DNA of 64,000 nt. It comes from Epiperipatus broadwayi (lineage: Eukaryota > Onychophora > Udeonychophora > Euonychophora > Peripatidae). Of this stretch, positions 1-13,181 are shown piece after piece. The translations under genes were made by a program, and so were the position numbers. The stretch is from the NCBI GenBank assembly GCA_028023455.1, contig JAQFVV010000030.1:1508501-1572500 (forward strand), given 5' to 3'. Below the pieces are notes generated by a model, which had not been told where the DNA came from, searched no databases, and worked only from the letters and a program-made list of their open reading frames with translations. Position 1 is the stretch's first letter, and each line of letters starts with the position of its first letter.

Positions 1-586
1 TATTGTTACTAACAATGAAGTACATCTCCCCAATTTTCAGTTTGATGTTGTTTTTATCAATGCAAACTATCTTGGGGTTAGAAGGTTCAAATATATGCCT
101 CAGAAGTGCTAAGCGTTTAATATTTGTGCATTCATTATAGCTTCGCTTTTAGTGCTACACACGCTTTTAATTTTATTTATTTTAACAACTATTGCACTAA
201 ACAGTGTTTACAGTTAATTAAAATAGAAAAAAATGAAGGATAAAATCTTAATTTTTGTTGATTGTTTATTTAAAACTTACTTTTTCAAACCCCTGCCTTC
301 ATAAACATCTTTGAAATAAGTTCTAAAACAAATTTAATTTCAAATACTGGCAATATGGTGATAGTAATTACATTCAGTTTTCAAAATTGAACATGAATGG
401 CTTTCCTGTTTATGATAAATGATTTTAAAAAATTGTAAGTAATATAGAATACCAAAACAATATATAAAAATAATTTTCTTAAAAAGCACATTTAATTTGC
501 TGAATAATATACTAAAAAACAAAATATAGTTTTCTTGGATTGATTGCTACACATAACTTTAAATAATGTAGGGAATCCATAAATTA

Positions 587-921
587 AAACAGGGAAAACT
601 CACTATATATATTGCCACACACAGTAAGCTAGAGTAATCAATGGATGCCAGAAGGCTTGTGCATAAAATCCCCATCTAGTGCCTACTCATCCAATATCCC
701 CATACTAGTTTCTGGCTTATGGCCTTCATCAGTGAGGAGCCATAAGCCAGAAACTAGTCTGGGGATATTGGATGAGTAGGCACTAGATGGGGATTTTATG
801 CACAAGCCTTTGATTACTCTAGCTTGCTGTGTGTGGCAATATATATAGTGAGTTTTGCCTGTTTTAACAACAGTTATATACAAGCATAAGAGGTGGTGGT
901 CATGTGATGTTTATTGGCTTA
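587..921. mobile_element. F1 foldback element, copy 1
   Basis: Near-perfect head-to-head inverted repeat: the left arm (about 587-735) is repeated in reverse complement by the right arm (about 736-900). A 13-bp direct repeat AATCCATAAATTA at 574-586 and 922-934 is a target-site duplication, so this is an insertion. The arms carry the F1 signature: AAAACTC near the outer ends, the CATCCAATATCCCC segment, and a CTGATGA...GAAAC hairpin motif near the centre of the left arm, read on the minus strand. The right end is CATGTGATGTTTATTGGCTTA. It has no coding capacity. Family membership rests on similarity to about eleven other copies in this window; the class (SINE-like or Penelope-related) is inference. 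Confidence 0.85.
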
Positions 922-934
922 AATCCATAAATTA

Positions 935-1635
935 ATTAATTTACTCATTATTTTTTTACATAATAGTGTTTGAATTAATTTATGAACACAACTGTTTTAT
1001 TTTAAGTTGCATATAACAACCAAAATTATGTTACAAGAAAAAAGAAGTTTGTTTTTCAGTGCGTAGCTTATCAAATTAAATGTTTTTAAGAATATATATA
1101 TATTGTAATTATAATGAAAGTAGGCTTAATGAAGGAGATTTGCTTTTTACATGCCCTATGAATTTGGGCACCAAAATTGCATCTAAGAAATGCCCCATGA
1201 ATTTAGGCAAGCTAAAATATAACTGAAAAGGAGGGATTCAACTTAATTATAACCCATGAATTAGTATTAGTATAAAGAAGATAAATGTGTAGTAAGACAT
1301 TTTTATAACAACTTTAAATATAAATTAATGAGACTTAATTATCAGATAAATATAATCAAGAATGAAAGGGACATTTTATTGAATCCAAATTACATATAAA
1401 CAATCTAGTGTTTCCATCAATCAATATCTTCTCAATACTAGGATAAAGTACATGAAAAAAGTTTAAAGTATATTAAGCAAGATAAGTTAAATATATGACC
1501 TAGCTATTATAATATGTGACCCAAGACCTTTGATAATTGATTTAATCTTAAAAATATACCAAGTCAATTTTTAATAAATAAATTAATATTTTATTTATAT
1601 CAATTATGAGAATGGCAGTAATTACCAATATAAAT
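935..1635. other. no gene seen
   Basis: AT-rich sequence without a convincing ORF, RNA gene or repeat. The phrases 'gccctatgaatttgggca' and 'gccccatgaatttaggca' near 1150-1210 form a short imperfect direct repeat. Confidence 0.5.
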
Positions 1636-1735
1636 AGCAAATATTTTAAACATGCTTATTTTATTATTATTATTATTTTTATCATAAAATAAATAAATTA
1701 ATGATAATAAAATAAGCTTGTTTAAAATATTTGCT
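1636..1735. repeat. imperfect hairpin, about 35-bp arms
   Basis: AGCAAATATTTTAAACATGC at the left is matched in reverse complement by GCTTGTTTAAAATATTTGCT at the right, with an extended TTATTTTATTATTAT / ATAATAATAAAATAA pairing inside and a short AT-rich loop. It looks like a small foldback or miniature element. No target-site duplication was identified. Confidence 0.7.
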
Positions 1736-2471
1736 CTTTATTATATGTATATTGTAAGGGCCCAGATTGGTGCTGTATATCACAGTAAAAAATAAAGAAG
1801 TTTGTTGGGCTTGTTTAATTTTCATTTCATTTGATCTATGGATAATGGAGGTGTTGAAGTATTAATATTAACCAGGTAACTATGGCAACTATACTATTCA
1901 AACAACTTTCTTATTATTAACATTTATCATCAATTTATAAATCTTGTCAATTTCAGGAAAAATATAAATCAGTAAATAAATAGATTTTGGAAATAATTAA
2001 GTGAACCACAGAAAGATCACTTCAGTAAAGTTAATATTATTAGTACTTCTTATACATTTCAATTTCTGTTATTACAATCACCATAGCAACACGTTATAAA
2101 ATTAAATGTTTTATGTTTCATATATGTTTGTTTATAAATTAGTTATGAAAAAAAATTATTATTAAAAACATGTAAAAACATTTATATTCATCAGAATGTA
2201 TTAAAATTGTAATATGAATGCTTTATTTTTGGTTTAAAATGAACAATAATATTGAACTTGTAAAATAGTATTTTATTTTCACTGTATCCAATTGTTTTAA
2301 CATCTCCATTTCATTTATTAATTGGAGGCAAATTTTAAAACAATTTTCTTATACCATTGAGTTAAATTTGAGCAACATTCTTTAGTTGTTGTGACAATAG
2401 TAACATCATCAAGAGTATCTTGTAAATAGAATGGAGATTGCTGTAATTTGAGTTCTTATAATTTTATCATT
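1736..2471. other. no gene seen
   Basis: AT-rich, with short low-complexity stretches only; nothing supportable. Confidence 0.5.
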
Positions 2472-2479
2472 GTCTAGAC

Positions 2480-3716
2480 CATTAGTCTTCAACCTTTTCA
2501 CACTTGCGTCCCAGCAAAAATAAGGATAAGATTTTGTGGACCGACAGAAGTTTACAGATAAATTTTCTTAAAGATGTAACCTGCTTAGCCTTAGATAAGC
2601 ATAATTGTTATAACTGACCAAAACAGCACACTAGTTATTGTGTATTGTAATGGTGTTGCTTACCTTCACATGCTGAACACAGAAAACAGTACAATAACAA
2701 TCGTTCTCATTAATGTGCTTGCATTTCTGTGTTTATTATTCCAATGTTAAAACATTCAAGAATAAAATGTTATTCACCTGAATGTTGGGAAATATCATAG
2801 CTAGTGTAATCACATGACAATGATAATGACAAATGTATTATCTATTTAATGTTAAATATACAAGATGGTTTTATATATATGGAGGTTGTCTTTTGATAGT
2901 AGTAAGGGCAAAATAGAAATCGCGTAATTAATCACTGTACAGTAAAAAAAAAAATTTGCCGTATTTTAAATCTGAAAAAATAAAACGAAACGTGTAAAAG
3001 TCTGAAGTTTTGATGTTATTGTAATTTTTTTGTGTGAGTGCTGGTGTGTTGAAAGGATCAAAAAATGTAATTAATAGGAAAAGTTTTTTTTAAAAAAATG
3101 GTAAAATAGATATCGCGTAATAGAAATAAAGCCAAAAAAAAAAAAAAAAAATTGCTAAGTTATTTTTTGTTTGTTTTTATTTTTAAAAAAAGGTTAACTG
3201 AAATTGGTTTTAAAAATAAAAGTTTTAATATATTAGCAGTATACAAATAAAACCAAAAAATATCACCTTATAGGCTAAAAAAAAGTGGGCATATTTTTTT
3301 TTTTTTTTTTTAAAAAAGAAAACGAAACTTGAAAAAGTCAAAAGTTTTGATCTTGTTTTAACACATAAACAATGCCGACAAGCGACCGTGATTGGCTATC
3401 AAAAGACAACTGGAGTTTGTTTAATAAAAAACCTTTTTTTTTTAATTTTGAATTTTTTTAGAAAAATAAATTTAATTCTATCTTTCCATAAACATCTGTG
3501 ATAAATAGAAAAACTAATTTATGTATGATTGATTAGATCTCGTTTTGGTTCTGTTTCTTATTTTTTAACAGGGTAAAAATGCGATGAAAAAATAAATAAA
3601 AACTGTTTATATTAATTAAAAGTTTAAAATCTTATTATTTTGTTATTACTAACTTTCTTGCTAGTCTAGCGCGACCCGGCAGAAAACTTCTGCGGCCCGG
3701 TGGTTGAAGACCACTG
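2480..3716. mobile_element. non-autonomous hAT-like DNA transposon
   Basis: The right end, read inward on the minus strand, begins CAGTGGTCTTCAACCACC. The left end begins CATTAGTCTTCAACCTTTTC. This matches the usual hAT terminal pattern (CAGNGGTTCTCAACC type). A perfect 8-bp duplication GTCTAGAC flanks the element (2472-2479 and 3717-3724), as expected for hAT. Length is 1,237 bp with no transposase ORF, so it is a deletion derivative. Internally the motif AACGAAAC..TG..AAAAGTC...AAGTTTTGAT occurs twice (near 2985 and 3320) and a CGCGTAAT motif occurs twice. Homopolymer A and T runs are frequent. Confidence 0.85.
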
Positions 3717-3724
3717 GTCTAGAC

Positions 3725-6700
3725 TAGACACATTTAGATCTGTCTTTAAAAATTTATTAAATTTTATTGTTTAAGTGGTTAATTTATAAAACCATGGAAG
3801 AATAAACATTTTAACTATCTGCCTGTTCAATTGAAGACAGTTTGCTGATGAAGTTCCACAGGAAACTACAAAAATGTGAAAGAAAAATCCATCAAAATAC
3901 ATTATATTGCAGGTCATCTATATAAAGATGTTCCATGGTTAAAAATCCAGAATTTTATTTATTTATGTGTGATGGATATAAACCCCATTGTGTGTCTATG
4001 GATATCATATTTCAGATCAAGGAATTTTACAAAGTTGGATTAAGTCAACTTATGTGTGATATTAAGCAATTTAAACTTCACTTTTGTGATCCGGAAAGAA
4101 AAGGCTAGTATTTATTTTTCATTTGGTTATAACCTGATTGTGTCATTAAAGGAATTCTCTTTGCACATTATTATCAATGAAAAAGGGAAATTAAAGCCAG
4201 TGATGTGTAATATTGCATTGACTAAGTATCTGTTTTTGAAAGCTGGATATTGTATGGGTCAAAATTATATGTCTGTACAACAAGACCTAGAATCTGAGCA
4301 AAAATACCTCAAATCCAGTCATGCCTGAGATACACATGTCTGGAGCAATTGTGAATTCTAACCTATTTTCTCATTCCCCAAATCTATAACATTACGGACA
4401 ACATGCCTGGTGATACAGATGTATTTATTTAATTCCTAGCTCTAAGACAGTGGAGAAGCATGAGAACCCTAAAAGATTGGTGGCATAATGGTGTAAATTA
4501 AGTAAAAGGTCATAAGGTCTACTAGTATAATTATAGCTATAAAAAGGTTAGCTAACAAGTACTGAATTTATCATTTTTTGAAACCTGAGTTTAAACCCCA
4601 TCCAGCAATGCTGGAAATCATGATCAGTAAATTATGGGATCTGAAGTGGATAATATAATGATTCAAACAAAAAAGATAAAATATACAATTTAATAAATGG
4701 TTACATATATACTTAAGTTACATGTGTAGGTGGAGCGTATATCTGTAAACAGAATCTTAGCTTCAAAGTATTGCACTACAGATGCTCAAGGTGATGATAT
4801 ACTCTATTTAGATTAACATATATTTTAGGATGTGCAATAATTCTGGTGCAGTGTTATTATTTGTTCATAAATATTTTGCACTAAAACCGTATTAACACTA
4901 TAAAGATATATATATGAGTAATTGATGACCGATTTAAATACATTGATGCAACCTCAATTAATTACATTTTATCATTAGTGGTCATAAAGTATCACTGCGA
5001 TTTATCACCTTTACATTTATAGCTATAAAGACAAAATAATACACATTTTACAAAAGACATGAATTAGATTAATACAATCTCTTGGTTACAATATTTATTT
5101 TAAGATAATCATTATGAAATATTTATGTATATGGGATTCATTTATAGATAGCGAGGCTCGAAAATATGAGTGAGAGTCTTTAAAAAATTTTCATACACTC
5201 AGTCAGAGCACAGTTTTATAGCTAACACAGCATTACACAATGATATAACATAGACATATAGTTAAACTTATAAGAAATGGCGGTATTGACATGATAACAA
5301 CTATGAGCTCAACTCTTCTTTTATCCGAGATAGTGCTTCAACAAGGCAGAGAAAATGTAGATTAAAACCCTCCATTCAGAGCGATTCTTAAATGAGCAGG
5401 TAGGATGGGCCAGGCATTCGATATCAATCTCGACACAAAGCATACCATACACTAACTCAAGATTCCAGGGTAGTGTGACTATCCATTCTTGGAAGTTATA
5501 TATATATATGATGGGTTCGAATTTCTGAATATCCCATCTGAGAGGCACCCAAACTTTAGGAAGACTAACCTATGCCAGTAACACAACAAAAAAGGGATGC
5601 CACTAATGATGTTAATATAATTTACAGCCTGTAATAATTTGACATTTATTGTAATGATATGGTTTAATTTCTAAACTTGCATTAAGTTGGAATTATGTAT
5701 ATATTAATTAATAAATAACAAAATTTTGATTTTAAATAATTCCCTACCCCCTCAATATCTGGCAAAACAACAAATCCCACATTCATTTATTAGGTCGGGA
5801 GGATATTCGACTAAGGACGCTCTATGAGGATGTGACCTGAACTATAATTATAAACTGGGATAGCTGTCGATCAATCATTGAAATAACAAAAAAACAAATA
5901 GGTCATTTGACAGAGTGAGATAGTAGATTCATTGCACTCTACCAATAAATAAACCAAAATTTCATAAAATATATACATTCTTTAAATGTCACTCAACCTG
6001 ATGGGCATAGCCATTTATAATCAATAAAATGGCTGAAATATTAATAAACCCGACAAAAGAAAAGGGATTTTATCCAATGGAGGTTGGCGGATTGGCTTGC
6101 AAGATTGAGTTCAATTGGCATATTAATTTAAGTTTGAGTATAATATAACATATAAAATACTAATATTAATTAATAAGTTTACCATACCAAAGTATGAGAA
6201 TAAAATAGAGCATAAAGAAAAAAAAATACATACTGTTTATAATTAGATTATAGAGAGTCACTCACATAGATTATATTATATGATGGGTCAATGGCTTCAT
6301 GTCATGCCCAATTATATTAGACCAAAGGGACGTAAGCCAAGGTAGAATGTAATTTGAATATTAAATTTATAAACTAGTTCAACACATTATAAAGCCTTTG
6401 GTGGTGGCAGTTACTGATTACCTTTTGATGCTTTGGGGATCCAATGACTTGGCAGGTCCATGCTTGTGCACAATAATCACTGGAATCCATAGGCATGAGT
6501 TACTTTATCTGATGGCAGGTAGTTTTCTTCAGGGCTCACTATTTCACTTAATAATTTTGGGCAAGTCATCAGTGGGTGGTAGCAGAATGGCATTCTGGTG
6601 AGGAAATGATGTTAGAAAGGGTGGTTTGATTCTTTCTATTCAAGCATCATATTAAAATTCTCAATAGCATGGAGTAAGTTGGCAACTCCTCTTTAAAATA

Positions 6701-7069
6701 AAACTTTTTTCTATATTAATTTTGACTTTATTTATATTCTTCCAAATTATTCTAGGAATGCTTTTATTAGGTTTTACCTGAGGCACTGTCCATATCAGCT
6801 AACCTGCATAATTGAATTGAACAAACTCTGCCTTTGTCTTTTATTAAAAGAAGATTCAAGTAGACGATAAGGTTTGCAAATATATTCAATTCTTATTTCT
6901 AATTTTCAACATAGATTTGGATAGGTAATTAGAACAAACAAAATTTTGCTTAGCCATTTTAAATCTAACTTTAAATAATTTTAATTGAAGAAAGCAATAT
7001 TAACAAATTCGACTAATGGATTGCTTCCGCCTATATTGCATCATCTTTTTTGCATTTTTATACATAAAA
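3725..7069. other. long stretch without recognised gene
   Basis: Several open frames of 60-90 codons are present (for example 4056-4328 and 6398-6601), but none has a recognisable domain, a good start or splice context. Box-B-like words occur near 4590 (GAGTTTAAACCCC) and 5515 (GGGTTCGAATTTC), hinting at old tRNA-derived SINE fragments without a complete head that I can defend. Confidence 0.45.
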
Positions 7070-7425
7070 TAATAAAGCTAAAACGAGTCAATATTCAGAT
7101 ATTAAATTTAGAAATATTTTGAATCAATTTAAAGTTGTAAATATTAATTCTTATTAAGCGATGTCAGCACATAATACTTATATAAGGCTAAAACCTTAGT
7201 ACATGTGCATTGAGTGCTTAATTTTAGCATGAGAGACCTCTACAAATCATAATTCTAGATTCGACTTTATAAAGATAAGAGGGACCCCTCTTATTTCTAA
7301 CCTATTTTTCTTAATTATATAGGCAAATCTAAAGCATTTTGATTTGGGAGCAGGAAGCTAATAAATTCTTCACTGATTAAGTCCACTATTTCTGTTAAAC
7401 ATTAACGTTCATGAAATCTCTCGAT
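7070..7425 (-). repeat. dispersed repeat family R1, inverted copy
   Basis: Read on the minus strand, this segment is a diverged copy of 22577-23010. Shared blocks are CTTTATAA..TAAGAG, TTAATTATATAGGCAAAT, AAGCATTTTGATTTG, AACGTTCATGAAAT and TTAGAAATATTTTGAA. The blocks occur in a circularly permuted order, consistent with a tandem-array origin. It has no ORF. Confidence 0.65.
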
Positions 7426-8324
7426 ATACAACGACTCTAATGTACAAATTGTAAGCCAAAAAAATTACAGGATTATGTTTAAACCATATTAATCTATTTT
7501 CTGGAGTAAGAGGAGGATTAGTGAAATGTATGTATATTAAAATTGTGTGAAGAGATAAAAATAATATTAAAATGAAATAAAGTAATAGAGGAAATTGTTA
7601 ATTAAGTAAAATATTCAATCAAAATAGTGTAACAGGAATTAATTATGAAAAGAAAAAAGTAAAATCAGATAACGGAGAAAATTCATTTAGTATCAGCTAA
7701 CTATTAATTGAAGTTACAGTAAAGATTGAGCTGATAAAACTCTACCTGGATCCTCCTGAACTATATTATTAGTCCAGAAAACAAAAGAGCAAAAAAGCAT
7801 AAAAAGACGAACAGACAAAGGAGTGCCTTTTTTTTTCCATTTTCACTATTTGGGTCAATTTGGATTTCCACCAGGGAGAAGCAGTAGAAGAAAACAGAGG
7901 GTGACATCTTATCCAGGATCTTGGCTCCAGCAGTACCCAAGCTGATTGGGGTTCAAACATCACCCTGATATTATGATTTTAAAATACCCTAAGAGTCTGC
8001 AGGATTAAAAGACATTAATCATGGCAATGGTAATGTATTGGCTTCTGTTTGTTATTTAATTATTGAGTATATATTAAGTGAAAAGGATGTATCTTCCAAA
8101 ATAATTGAACAAGGACATGTAATTGAGAAGAGTGTGAACTCATATGAATATTATATCTTTGTATATTTATACACCTTATTTTTCTTATATATTGTAACTT
8201 GTATTAAAAGAGCATGAAGAAATTGAACGACTGTGGGTTCTATTTCCTTTGTGTTCTAAAGAAAATTAATTCCTAAAATAATTTGTTATTCTTACTTGGG
8301 GATTATAGAGCTAAGACATAGCTG

Positions 8325-8325
<1 letters not shown>
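7426..8325. other. no gene seen
   Basis: AT-rich. An open frame near 7769-7963 on the minus strand shows no domain and is not called. Confidence 0.45.

Positions 8326-8376
<51 letters not shown>
8326..8376. repeat. (TA)n microsatellite
   Basis: About 25 uninterrupted TA dinucleotide repeats. Confidence 0.95.
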
Positions 8377-8379
<3 letters not shown>

Positions 8380-9976
8380 TTTCTTTTCCCTCTTAAAAGT
8401 AAGCTAATTAATTAAAAGTGCAAAGATGTTTTAAACTCCCTTTCTCACCTATTAAAGATTTGGTTTTTCTAAAATATAATTGCCATGGATTTCAATTATA
8501 GATTTTACTTGGGCATTTAGAAAATCAGGTGTTTGATAAACAGTTATAAAAATGTTAAAACTGGGATTCATTTTCCAATTTATTTGAAGGGACAAATATA
8601 TATCATTTGATTTATGTTAGCTGAGATAAGCTAAGATCAGTTTTCATAAATGTCTCCTTATAATTATATATGTAAATCATAGACCTTTCGAGTTATCATG
8701 CAATATATTCTAGTGTAAGATCTGCAGAGTAGACCTTTAATTAAATAGGGTTATCTCAATCTTTTACATATATTAGCCTTGGTTTGGCTAGTAACATAAT
8801 ATATGACTGCTTGTTTAAACTTATAATGTGGCCCCTCATGCTTATTTTGTTAGCCTTTTAATTGCAGGCTTTCATAGAAGAGTTATTTATTTTTTCATTG
8901 TAATTAATTTTGTGTTGCTGGGTTATTTATATTTCTTATTAATTCATATGTTTTGTTCTTCAAACAGATGTTCATTCCTGCTTTAGGGAATTGGATTTGC
9001 TGGGTATTCCTAGATATAATCATGCTAAAGATAGATATATCTTATTTTATACTCTGAGGATTCTTGCCATTATTTGTTATTGTCAATGCAAACATTCATT
9101 TCTGCTTGGTAGTAACCAGCCCATTATTGGTTGAAGGAGCAGACATTCATTCCTGCTCCATTTGATCTTCTAATCCAATGGAGTTCTTGGGTATGGTCTC
9201 ACCAAGGCAGGAATACCCCATCTCTGTTTCATCATTGGATATACTCCTGTATTGTCCATAACCTATCACCACATTTCATATTTGTTAAGGTATTTTAAAG
9301 CCTGGGATTCCAAACATGCAGTCTATCATAATTCTGAGTATATGGTGATCATCTATTCATGATTGTAAATTTTGATAGAGTTAATTGCATACTTCCATCT
9401 TAACGCTTCTTGACTATTCTTTAATTTATCATTAAACCATTAAAGAATGTCCACCCTAGAGATTATTAAGACATATAATGTATATAGTACCTCTATTGAT
9501 GTAAATTAGCGATAGTTAATCTGCTTAGTCTCTAATTAATTTCATTCTAACTTGTAAGAAACACCAATGACCTTTGGTTTAAATCTAGTCATATAGATTT
9601 TACTTTGCTTTTTGTTTGTAATAAATTTGCTTTACACATTATCTCACACTTTTTGTGTATTTATTATCACAATTAATTAAACAATAAGAAAATGGTATGT
9701 ATGCTAACATCAGATGAATTGGTCATCTGGGAATTGTCTTGGGGGCATAGGTAATGAGGTTCAATTTTGTACTGTTTGTGGTAATGTTTATATCGATGTT
9801 ACACATAGACATTTGAGTTGGTAATCATTGCTTGATTCTTAGGATTGGTTAAACTGACTATATGTTTCTGTTTCAATAGATCTGAATCCAGTTCAGCATC
9901 TATATATTTTGGTGTCCTTGGTCTATCAAAAACCACAGTCACTATCATCCCATAGATAGGAATGATTTAAAACCAC
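8377..9976. other. no gene seen
   Basis: Slightly less AT-rich around 8960-9260 (several 'cattcctgct' words), but no open frame, splice-site pair or RNA gene could be supported. Confidence 0.45.
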
Positions 9977-10030
9977 CAAAACATCACATGATCACCATTT
10001 TCTATGCTTGCACAAGCTGTTATTAGCAGT
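9977..10030 (+). mobile_element. F1 terminal fragment
   Basis: AAAACATCACATGATCACCA followed by 'ttctatgcttg' is the reverse complement of the F1 3' tail, as at 52223. It sits just before the 3' end of the LINE copy that starts near 10041. Only the terminal part is present. Confidence 0.7.
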
Positions 10031-10040
10031 ATAGCAATAC

Positions 10041-11719
10041 AATGCACTATAGCTTCTCCTTTCTCAGAGTCAGGAATTTCTCAGTCACTGTGCCCAGAGA
10101 AACCTGTTAGCCACCTTACCTTTCCTTTTCATTCCCCACCCTAAGTTTTCCCACATTCTTCTGTATCCTGCTCCATCCCATTTCCACAACATTATCTTTG
10201 TCCACTCTATGGCCTTCATATCTAAATCTCCCTTATCTTTTTTCCAAACTCAGCATAAAAACCAAGAAGCCATTTTCTATATAATTACTTTGTTTATATT
10301 TATACTCCCACAACTTCATTATTTGCACCTTTTTGCTTGTAAGTATTTACATTCAATTAACAGGTACTTAATATTTTCTATCCTTTCTTACATAACATGC
10401 AAACTAAATCACCCAAATTTCTCATTTATGTGTATATTCCCTTGTTCCTAACAATCCTATCTGAGCCTTAAAGAGTAAACTACTTTCCTTGCTATTATCA
10501 TAAATTAACTCGCACTCAATATTCTGTTTATTTCTATATATATATTTAAACTCTTTTTACTCTCCATACTAGTTCTCCTTCTCTCCAACTCCCTATTTTT
10601 TATTAATGCATCTATTATATCCTATTCCTTCCCGCTATAACACTCATCAATTTTCCTAACCCATTCATCATACTTTTTGCACAGGTATACTGACATACAG
10701 TCTTTATCCAAATCTTCCACATTATGTACTACCTTCCTCATCCATCTTGGTGCCTATTTTGGCTATTTTCTTATTATCCATAAATTGCAATCTACCAAAT
10801 ATTTTTATTTTGCTTTTTGCATCTCTCATATAAAAACTTGACCATCCCATTTCTCCTTGAATTACCTCCTTTTCCCTCCACACATCTGCATCTAATGGAT
10901 ATCTTCCTACTTTTCTTGTACTTCTTAAGTAATCTAACACCCCTTTATTAACACATCATTACCATAAGTTAACTCAGCTATTGCTATTCTCTTCCATTTA
11001 ATTCTATCTATATCGTATTTATTACATGAAAACACTATATTCCTTTATCAGTCTCTTCCTATTTTTCACTTTATTTTTCAATTTTTTTCTCCCTTTCATC
11101 CAAGCAATTTCTCTGATTACTTAAGATGATTCATTACTTTTAATTTTATATCTTCCAATAAAAATTCATTCTCATTTCTTTCTCCAGAATTTATTATCAT
11201 TACTTTTGATTTTGCTTCACTAAATTTAATCGCCTATTTCTTTACTCACCCTTGTGCATGTCTTCAGCATAATTTCTTTATCTTCCCTACTTTCTGCACA
11301 CAAGAACATATCAGCGAATAAAAGACTTGATAATATATACATTCCCTTGCCATCTATTAATGGTATTTTTATCCCTCTTCCTAGTCTTTCTATTGTTCTC
11401 TCCATTTCTTTCAAATATAACAAAAACAAAATAGGTGACATGGGGCATCCTTGCCTTAGTCCCACCCAGTTTTATATAACTAATTTTATATTTTCTAATT
11501 GATACATATAGTAATTATTTTCATACAATCTCTTAATAAGATCCACTAAAGCTCCACTCATTTCCAAATTTACTAAACTTACTCATAATTAATTTGGCAT
11601 ATGCCTTCTCTACATCTATAAAGATCATATATAATTCTATCTATACTCTTATTTATAAGTTGTGTGACTACAAATAAACTATCTCCTATATGACTATCTG
11701 ATCGAAAACCTTGCATTTA
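10041..11719 (-). mobile_element. decayed non-LTR retrotransposon (LINE L-A), ORF2 region
   Basis: Minus-strand remnant encoding reverse transcriptase. At 11226-11465 the frame reads GLRQGCPMSPILF, the conserved RT block before the catalytic site. It is followed by LLFADMFLCAES, where the usual FADD has become FADM. A post-RT segment at 10722-10940 reads LDYLRSTRKVGRYPLDADVW. The RT aspartate helix is partly visible upstream as FIDVEKAYAK. Frameshifts and stops break the frame. The 3' end, near 10041, shares a block ('gagtcaggaat.tctc') with copies at 30.66, 33.86 and 44.49 kb, showing that they belong to one family. The clade was not assigned. The upper end abuts an F1 copy. Confidence 0.8.
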
Positions 11720-11979
11720 GCAAACCCTCCATACACTAGTGTCACCCAGTGCAAGTTTTAGTAATCAATGCATGTGTGAATGAGCTTGGATTGCAAGCAT
11801 AATGAGCTCTTAGCTTTATAGTTAACTAAATAGGGGGTTGCTGAAGGGTTGCATTAGTTCCTTAGATCTAGATGCAGTGCTCTCAGATCCAAAGCTTATC
11901 ACTGATGAAAGCTACAAGCTAGAAACTAGTCTGGGGATATTGAATAAGTAGGCACTAGATAGGGATTTTATGCATAAAC

Positions 11980-13181
11980 GGTGCTTGTCTTATAGATAAA
12001 GACGCTGTTCAATAGCACTGTTTTCACGCTAAAACTATAAAATATGAACATTCACGGGCCATTGATTTTAATCATTTTGATGTGTTTTTTTTGTAATGCG
12101 AAAATAAAAACAAAACAAAATTGTCTTTTTTAAATATTATTTTTCATTAACGTATACAAATTAAATGATAATAATAAATGTAAAATAAAATAAACAAATT
12201 ACAATTTGATTCGTGTTTTTTATTTTGCTTTATTAGAAAAATCAATTTTCTATCGTATATTTTTTTACTGGGGTTATAGCTTTACCGCTATTTTTACTTC
12301 ATATAGAATGACAACAAAAAGTAAAAGTTGTTATGGTTAGATTTAGGGTTAGGTTTAGGGTTAGATTTAGGGTTAGTTTTAGGTTTAGGTTTAGTGTTCT
12401 GTTGTTTGTAATGCTAAAATAAAAAATATCAAAATCGTATTTTTGTAAATATTTTTTTTTAGTAACATCTATAAAATAAATGATAACAATAAACGTAAAC
12501 TATATTCAACAAAGTATAACCGTAGTCGGAGTAAAGAAAGAAAGTAAAACTTTTTTAAACAACAACAAAAATGTCTTTACTTATTAATCATGTTTATAAT
12601 ATATGCTTTTTATGAAATTTACAAAAAAAACATGTAGAATTTTACTTTTCTTACTGGATATTTTTGTGTTACCATTTTTTTTTTTACTTCAAAAATATAC
12701 ACATGGTAAAATTTTGTTTGTCTCATGGAGTGTTACGAATAGTACGTTACTTGACATGTTACCTAATTCCAACTCACTTTACACATATATCTTGTCAACA
12801 TTTTCCCAATTAAAAGTTCAATACAGTACAGTGTAAAAAGTGTGATAATTATTACTTTACAAAATCTGAACATTTCAATACTTTAAAATTAAAAAAAATC
12901 CAATGAAAACAACATTTCCATCCAATTCAAAAAAAACACACCCTCTTACCAAGCCGTAACCATTTTATAAACTGTGCAAATTCGGAAAATGTATTTGCTG
13001 CTATGTGACATACATGCTGTACTGCGACGTGACATAGCAGCCTGCAATCTGTAGCACAACAAAAAAGTTGTATTATAGAAAACGCGGGTTCGAACGTGTC
13101 GGCTGCGGAAACGGCATTTTTATGTGTTTTAGCACAAAAACGGTGCCATAGAGCAGCGTCTTTAGTTATAAGACTAGTACC
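11980..13181. mobile_element. DNA transposon D1 with GGTRCT termini and 8-bp TSD
   Basis: Terminal inverted repeats of about 55 bp: the left starts GGTGCTTGTCTTATAGATAA and the right, on the minus strand, starts GGTACTAGTCTTATAACTAA. Both continue into AAAGACGCTG and end in GTGCTAAAAC-like sequence. The flanking 8-bp duplication is GCATAAAC/ACATAAAC (11972-11979, 13182-13189), one mismatch. The element lies inside an F1 copy. It holds no intact transposase; an open frame at 12603-12836 shows no known domain. Superfamily is uncertain: 8-bp TSDs fit hAT or Merlin, and the GG terminus is unlike hAT. Confidence 0.8.
12332..12402 (+). repeat. interstitial telomere-like repeats
   Basis: Degenerate runs of GGGTTAG/GGTTTAG (for example TTTAGGGTTAGGTTTAGGG) inside DNA transposon D1. 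Telomere-like arrays of this type are common inside miniature transposons; the location inside a TIR-bounded element argues against a chromosome-fusion scar. Confidence 0.85.

Noticed and set aside
340-522. 60-codon minus-strand open frame
   Set aside because: Low-complexity F/I/L/K composition, no domain, and expected by chance at this base composition. Many similar frames of 60-80 codons were dropped for the same reason.
683-883. 66-codon frame with peptide like QSNQW...SPSSAYSSN in this and other F1 copies (47.8, 52.3 and 57.9 kb)
   Set aside because: It recurs because the F1 sequence recurs. It reads through both arms of a foldback in different frames and has no conserved start or stop, so F1 is treated as noncoding.
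3842-3870. CTGATGAAGTTCCACAGGAA as a hammerhead core
   Set aside because: No plausible stem II between CTGATGA and GAAAC and no sister copies.
11254-11502. 82-codon plus-strand frame
   Set aside because: Shadow of the reverse transcriptase frame on the opposite strand of LINE L-A.
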